64,000 nt of DNA from Corynebacterium sp. P4-C1 (lineage in GTDB: Bacteria > Actinomycetota > Actinomycetes > Mycobacteriales > Mycobacteriaceae), in contig NZ_CP129966.1 in NCBI RefSeq assembly GCF_030503595.1, forward strand, positions 1,860,001-1,924,000, written 5' to 3'. Below the pieces are notes generated by a model. It was given only the letters and a program-made list of their open reading frames with translations. It searched no databases and was not told the origin of the DNA. Below, piece by piece: positions 60,355-64,000 of this stretch. A program made the translations under genes and the position numbers. Each line of letters begins with the position of its first letter. Position 1 is the stretch's first letter.

Positions 60355-61569
60355 ATGGCCATGCAGCAGGAATGGGCGAATAAGGATTATTACGGGGACT
60401 TGGGGCTGTCGTCGTCGGCAAGCGCTGCCGAGGTCAAGAAGTCGTACCGCAAGCTGGCGCGCGAGAACCACCCCGATTCTCACCCGGGCGATAAACAGGC
60501 CGAGGAGCGCTTCAAGCGCGTCGCCGAGGCGTACGACGTGCTCGGTGACGAGGCGAAGCGCAAAGAATACGACGAATTCAAGTCGATGATGAACTCCGGA
60601 GGCTTCATGCGCTTCGGAGGGAAAGGAGGTTCCGGGTTTCCGGGCGGGTTTCGCACGACGACGACCACGTCGGACTTCGGGGCCGGAGGATTCGACGACT
60701 TCGGGTTTGGACAAGGCGGAGGATTTTCTTCGGAAGGCGGTCTTGGTGACATCTTCGGTGGCCTCTTTAACCGCGGCGGCGGCACTGGCAGGAGTGCTCG
60801 GCCGACGCGGGGGGCCGACGTCGAAACGCAAATAACGCTCGACTTCCGCGAAGCCGTCAAGGGCACGACAATCCCCATTGAACTGACTGGTGAGGCCCCG
60901 TGTACCGATTGCCACGGTTCAGGCTCGGCGACGGGGAAAACCACGACGTGCCCGGACTGCGGCGGCACAGGCTTCGTCAGCGAGCAGAAGGGCGCGTTCG
61001 GGATGTCCCGGCCGTGCACACGCTGCGGGGGCACAGGCCAGATCATTGAGAACCCGTGCCAGACCTGCTCCGGATCCGGAACGGTGCGCCGCACCCGGTC
61101 GATCACCGTGCGGATTCCCGCCGGCGTGATCGACGGGCAGAAGGTGCGCCTGGCCGGGCAGGGCGAAGCTGGCCCGAACGGGACGCCCGCGGGCGACCTG
61201 TTCGTCAACGTGACTGTCCGGCCGGACAAGGTGTTCACCCGCAACGGCGACGATCTCGCCGTGACAGTCCCGGTGAGCTTCACGGAGCTGGCTCTTGGGG
61301 GCGCGGTGACGGTGCCGACGTTGGATAGCCCGGTGAAGGTCAAGGTTCCGGCTGGCACCCCGAGCGGCCGCACCCTGCGCGTGAAGGGGCGCGGTGTCCC
61401 GCGCAAGTCCGGCACCGCGGGCGATTTGATGGTCACCGTCGAGGTGACGGTGCCGAAAAACCTGGATGCGGCAGCGACCAGTGCGCTGCGCGCGTACGCT
61501 CAGGCGGAGAAGGATTCCGGCTTCAACCCGCGCGCCGGTTGGGCCGGAGCCCCATCCGGAAATAGTTAG
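60355..61569 (+). CDS. dnaJ: Chaperone DnaJ (type I)
   Basis: The 404-residue protein has the J-domain with HPD at residues 38-40 ([12 protein letters not shown]), a Gly/Phe-rich stretch, four CXXCXGXG zinc motifs ([32 protein letters not shown]) and the C-terminal substrate-binding domain. It delivers clients to DnaK. The start at 60355 follows GGGAGGAGG. Confidence 0.96.
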   Translation: MAMQQEWANKDYYGDLGLSSSASAAEVKKSYRKLARENHPDSHPGDKQAEERFKRVAEAYDVLGDEAKRKEYDEFKSMMNSGGFMRFGGKGGSGFPGGFRTTTTTSDFGAGGFDDFGFGQGGGFSSEGGLGDIFGGLFNRGGGTGRSARPTRGADVETQITLDFREAVKGTTIPIELTGEAPCTDCHGSGSATGKTTTCPDCGGTGFVSEQKGAFGMSRPCTRCGGTGQIIENPCQTCSGSGTVRRTRSITVRIPAGVIDGQKVRLAGQGEAGPNGTPAGDLFVNVTVRPDKVFTRNGDDLAVTVPVSFTELALGGAVTVPTLDSPVKVKVPAGTPSGRTLRVKGRGVPRKSGTAGDLMVTVEVTVPKNLDAAATSALRAYAQAEKDSGFNPRAGWAGAPSGNS

Positions 61570-61586
61570 GGGAGGTGAGCCAGAAA

Positions 61587-62042
61587 ATGAATAAGAAAGA
61601 CGACGCAGCCAACACCGCAGAGACTGTGGATGCAACAAGCAATGTCGAAGCTGTCGGCGAATACTACGTCATCTCCGTCGCCGCCGAGCTCACCGGCATG
61701 CACGCCCAGACCCTGCGCACATACGACCGCATGGGCCTGGTCACTCCGATGCGCACCTCCGGCGGCGGACGCCGCTATTCGCAGCGCGACATCTCCCGCC
61801 TGCGCACGATCCAGCGCCTGTCGCAGGAAGAAGGCGTGAACCTAGCCGGAATCAAGACGATCATCGAATTGAGCGAGCGGATCGATTCCCTGGAGGGCGA
61901 GTTGGCTGCCGAGCGGAAACGCAGCACAGAGCTGGCACAGTGCTTGAGCAACTCACAGAACCGGAACCGGCGCGGCGGGGAGCTCGTTCACGTGCCGCGT
62001 TCCACGGCGGTGGTGACGTGGCGCCGGCACCGAGGGGAGTGA
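61587..62042 (+). CDS. hspR: Heat-shock repressor HspR (MerR family)
   Basis: The 151-residue protein has the MerR helix-turn-helix (AELTGMHAQTLRTYDRMGLV) followed by TSGGGRRYSQRDISRLRTIQ and a short coiled-coil helix. It represses dnaK operons by binding HAIR boxes with DnaK as co-repressor. I use the ATG at 61587 rather than the overlapping GTG at 61575 because the GGGGAGGTGA site gives normal spacing to 61587. A Cys near the C-terminus (LAQCLSNSQ) is present. Confidence 0.94.
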   Translation: MNKKDDAANTAETVDATSNVEAVGEYYVISVAAELTGMHAQTLRTYDRMGLVTPMRTSGGGRRYSQRDISRLRTIQRLSQEEGVNLAGIKTIIELSERIDSLEGELAAERKRSTELAQCLSNSQNRNRRGGELVHVPRSTAVVTWRRHRGE

Positions 62043-62182
62043 GCGCTGGGCACCTGTGAATGTCGCTCTACCTGTTGCAGGGTTTCTGGAAGCAGGTTTT
62101 AATTTTCGGTGGAAGTCACTGGCACGTACTTGCTCGCCACCTTTCGTTTCCTCTAGCTGTCAAACTTTGAAAGCCACAACAG
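62043..62182 (+). promoter_or_regulatory. Leader of the phosphoesterase gene
   Basis: 140 bases without a gene. One perfect CCTGTGAA (62053-62060) is present, the half-site used by PhoR in C. glutamicum, but no second repeat at the right distance, so PhoR control is only a possibility. Confidence 0.25.
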
Positions 62183-64000
62183 ATGAAACTTCGTTCTTGT
62201 GCCCTGGCGACCTGTGCTGCAGCTGTCGCCACCTCTTTGTTCCCGGCAGTGGCTGAGGCCGCTACGACCACCCCGATTGAACACGTTGTGGTCATCTACT
62301 CGGAGAACATCTCCTTCGACCACTACTTTGCTACCTACCCGAACGCCCTCAACGTCGAGGGCGAGAAGCTGCAGGGCAGCGACAAGCAGGCCCCGAAGTT
62401 CGAAGCCAAACCGGACACCCCGAAGGCCACCAACCTGGAAAACGCTAACCTGCTCGGGGACGCGAACCCGAACACCGTGAAGCCGTTCCGCCTCACCCCG
62501 GAGCAGGCGGTGACCGTTGACCAGAATCACCACTACGACGCTGAGCAGGAAGCGTACAACGGCGGCAAGATGAACAAGTTCGCCGAGACGGTGTCCAGTG
62601 ACGTGGATAAGAAGAACAACGGCTACTACGCAACGCCTGGTCTGACCATGGGCTACTACGACGGCAACACGGTCACCGGGATGTGGAACTACGCGCAGAA
62701 CTTCTCGCTGAATGACAACAGCTACTCCACCATCTTCGGCCCCTCGACGCCGGGCGCGTTGAACCTGATTTCGGGCACGGTTGCTGGCAGCACGTCCCAC
62801 GATCCGGCGACAGGCGAGCAGAAGACCATCACCCCGGGCGAGAACCACGCGCTCGCCGGCGTGTCCGAAGACGGCAAGACAGCAACGGTTGTCGGCGACC
62901 CGGACCCGCTTTACGACGACTGCTCCAACGACTCCTCCTCCTCGACCGACGAGGTCTCTGTTCTACATTCGAGGAACATTGGCGACCAGCTCAACGAGAA
63001 GGATGTGACCTGGGGTTGGTTCCAGGGCGGATTCCGCCCGACCGAGGAGGCGACCTCCGATTCGCGCGCACGCTGCGGTTCCTCCCACACCACGCTGACC
63101 GGTCAGAACCAGACGGACTACAACCCACACCACCAGCCGTTCCAGTACTACGCGTCGACGGCGAACCCGCACCACCTGCCGCCGTCAAGCCCCGACATGA
63201 TCGGTAAGACCGACCAGGCGAACCATCAGTACGATCTCGAGGACTTCGACACCGCGATCGAGAAGGGCAACCTCCCGGCTGTCTCCTTCCTCAAGGCGTC
63301 GAACTACCAGGACGGCCACGCCGCATACTCCAACCCGCTCGATGAGCAGACTTTCATCACCCACTACGTCAATGAGCTGCAGAACTCCGACGCATGGGAC
63401 AAGACCGCGGTGATTGTCGCGTATGACGACTCTGACGGTTGGTACGACCACAAGGCTCCGGAGATCCTCAACGGTTCGAACGACGAGCACTTCGACAAAG
63501 AGATCTGCACCGAGGCTGCCAAGAAGGTTGGCATCGCCGACGACCAGCACGGCCAATGTGGCCCTGGTACCCGCCAGCCGCTGCTGGTGATCTCCCCGTA
63601 CTCCATGGTCAACCACCTTGACTCCACGTACACGGAGCAGACCTCGATTACCAAGTTCATTCAGGACAACTGGGAACTCGGCCGTCTCGGCGGCATCGCC
63701 TTCGACGAGCGTGCCGGCGAGCTGAACAACATGTTTGACTTCAACGGCGAGAAGGCGCCGAAGCTCTTCCTGAACGAGACTGACGGCACCGTCGCGAACG
63801 ACTATGCGTCCGTCGAGCGTGTGGATAATTCTTCCCGCGAGTCCACGAACCTCAAGGATGTCGCCGAGGGCATGAACGACCCGAAGGCCACCGAGGACGG
63901 CGTGCCGGAGTACACCATGCTCACGCAGGAGAACTCCAAGAACGCCAAGGACTCAGTGCAGAACGAGAAGGACGGTGCCGAGGCCGGTGATTCCGAGCAG
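62183..64000 (+). CDS. Secreted phospholipase C/acid phosphatase-type phosphoesterase, partial
   Basis: The frame is open to the right end of the window (606 codons, no stop). It starts with a signal peptide MKLRSCALATCAAAVATSLF (cleavage after AVAEA), then the phosphoesterase family (PF04185) pattern: IEHVVVIYSENISFDHYFA, GPSTPGALNLISG, and VIVAYDDSDGWYDHKAP, with GTRQPLLVISPYSMVN. Such enzymes hydrolyse phospholipids or phosphate esters outside the cell and are often induced at low phosphate. The Tyr-Ser-Glu-Asn start replaces the usual metal ligands Glu-Asn-His in part; exact substrate unknown. Confidence 0.83.
   Translation, partial: MKLRSCALATCAAAVATSLFPAVAEAATTTPIEHVVVIYSENISFDHYFATYPNALNVEGEKLQGSDKQAPKFEAKPDTPKATNLENANLLGDANPNTVKPFRLTPEQAVTVDQNHHYDAEQEAYNGGKMNKFAETVSSDVDKKNNGYYATPGLTMGYYDGNTVTGMWNYAQNFSLNDNSYSTIFGPSTPGALNLISGTVAGSTSHDPATGEQKTITPGENHALAGVSEDGKTATVVGDPDPLYDDCSNDSSSSTDEVSVLHSRNIGDQLNEKDVTWGWFQGGFRPTEEATSDSRARCGSSHTTLTGQNQTDYNPHHQPFQYYASTANPHHLPPSSPDMIGKTDQANHQYDLEDFDTAIEKGNLPAVSFLKASNYQDGHAAYSNPLDEQTFITHYVNELQNSDAWDKTAVIVAYDDSDGWYDHKAPEILNGSNDEHFDKEICTEAAKKVGIADDQHGQCGPGTRQPLLVISPYSMVNHLDSTYTEQTSITKFIQDNWELGRLGGIAFDERAGELNNMFDFNGEKAPKLFLNETDGTVANDYASVERVDNSSRESTNLKDVAEGMNDPKATEDGVPEYTMLTQENSKNAKDSVQNEKDGAEAGDSEQ

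Overview
The window is a stretch of a Corynebacterium-type chromosome (mycolate-containing Actinobacteria, GC-rich by eye). The evidence is an accD - mmpL - trmB - pck arrangement like that around the mycolate-condensation locus of Corynebacterium glutamicum, an AftD arabinofuranosyltransferase, DUF3068, DUF2613 and LpqI block, the cysIXHDNYZ sulfate-assimilation operon, a dnaK-grpE-dnaJ-hspR operon and many short overlapping genes. Species was not determined. Most of the window is conserved core. The accessory parts are an IS481-family insertion beside tRNA-Gly, a broken fibrillar surface-protein gene, a two-component/ABC efflux block and a phosphate-uptake block.

Layout. 1-20.5 kb is the envelope locus: the end of an acyl-CoA carboxylase beta subunit, a 36-residue membrane peptide, a minus-strand operon (trmB, NYN protein, MmpL, YbhN-like protein, and a two-gene 10-methyl fatty acid pathway), pck, an mtrP-like methyltransferase, a GT4 glycosyltransferase, two membrane proteins, a TmaT-like acyltransferase, aftD, a DUF2613 protein and lpqI. 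20.5-29 kb holds a VanW protein, a lipase-like hydrolase, the IS481 element inserted next to tRNA-Gly(CCC), dcd, a Cys/His-rich metallothionein-like protein, UDP-glucose dehydrogenase and a frameshifted surface-protein remnant. 29-40.5 kb holds alaT, two membrane proteins, a heterodimeric ABC exporter and a TCS-ABC-DUF418 operon. 40.6-43.4 kb is a PstS-like lipoprotein, an unknown protein and a Na/Pi symporter, behind a PhoR-like tandem repeat. 43.5-51.1 kb is sulfate assimilation with McbR-like boxes. 51.3-57.3 kb holds SRPBCC, MarR, GPP34, a lipoate ligase, a PfpI/DJ-1 protein, an AI-2E transporter and an unknown secreted protein. 57.4-62 kb is the HspR-controlled chaperone operon. A secreted phospholipase C-type phosphoesterase runs off the right end.

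The genes fit together mainly around envelope building. MmpL, MtrP and TmaT together fit modification and export of trehalose mycolates. AftD extends arabinan. The BfaA/BfaB pair would make 10-methyl branched lipids. The 36-residue peptide has the size of the tiny mycomembrane porin-type proteins. Regulation readable from sequence includes McbR-like sites, a PhoR-like site, a HAIR box, an inverted repeat before the TCS-controlled ABC genes, a hairpin over the ribosome binding site of the ABC exporter, and several genes whose -10 box lies 6-8 bases before the start codon (leaderless transcripts).

The best candidates for undescribed biology are the 36-residue peptide with a duplicated C-terminal hexapeptide; a putative (Glu-Leu)n mini-ORF before dnaJ whose hexamer repeat varies only at the silent codon position; the PstS-like/unknown/Na-Pi symporter module; a compacted FprA-like flavoprotein at the fpr2 position; long nested inverted repeats between convergent genes; and tRNA-end duplications flanking the IS.
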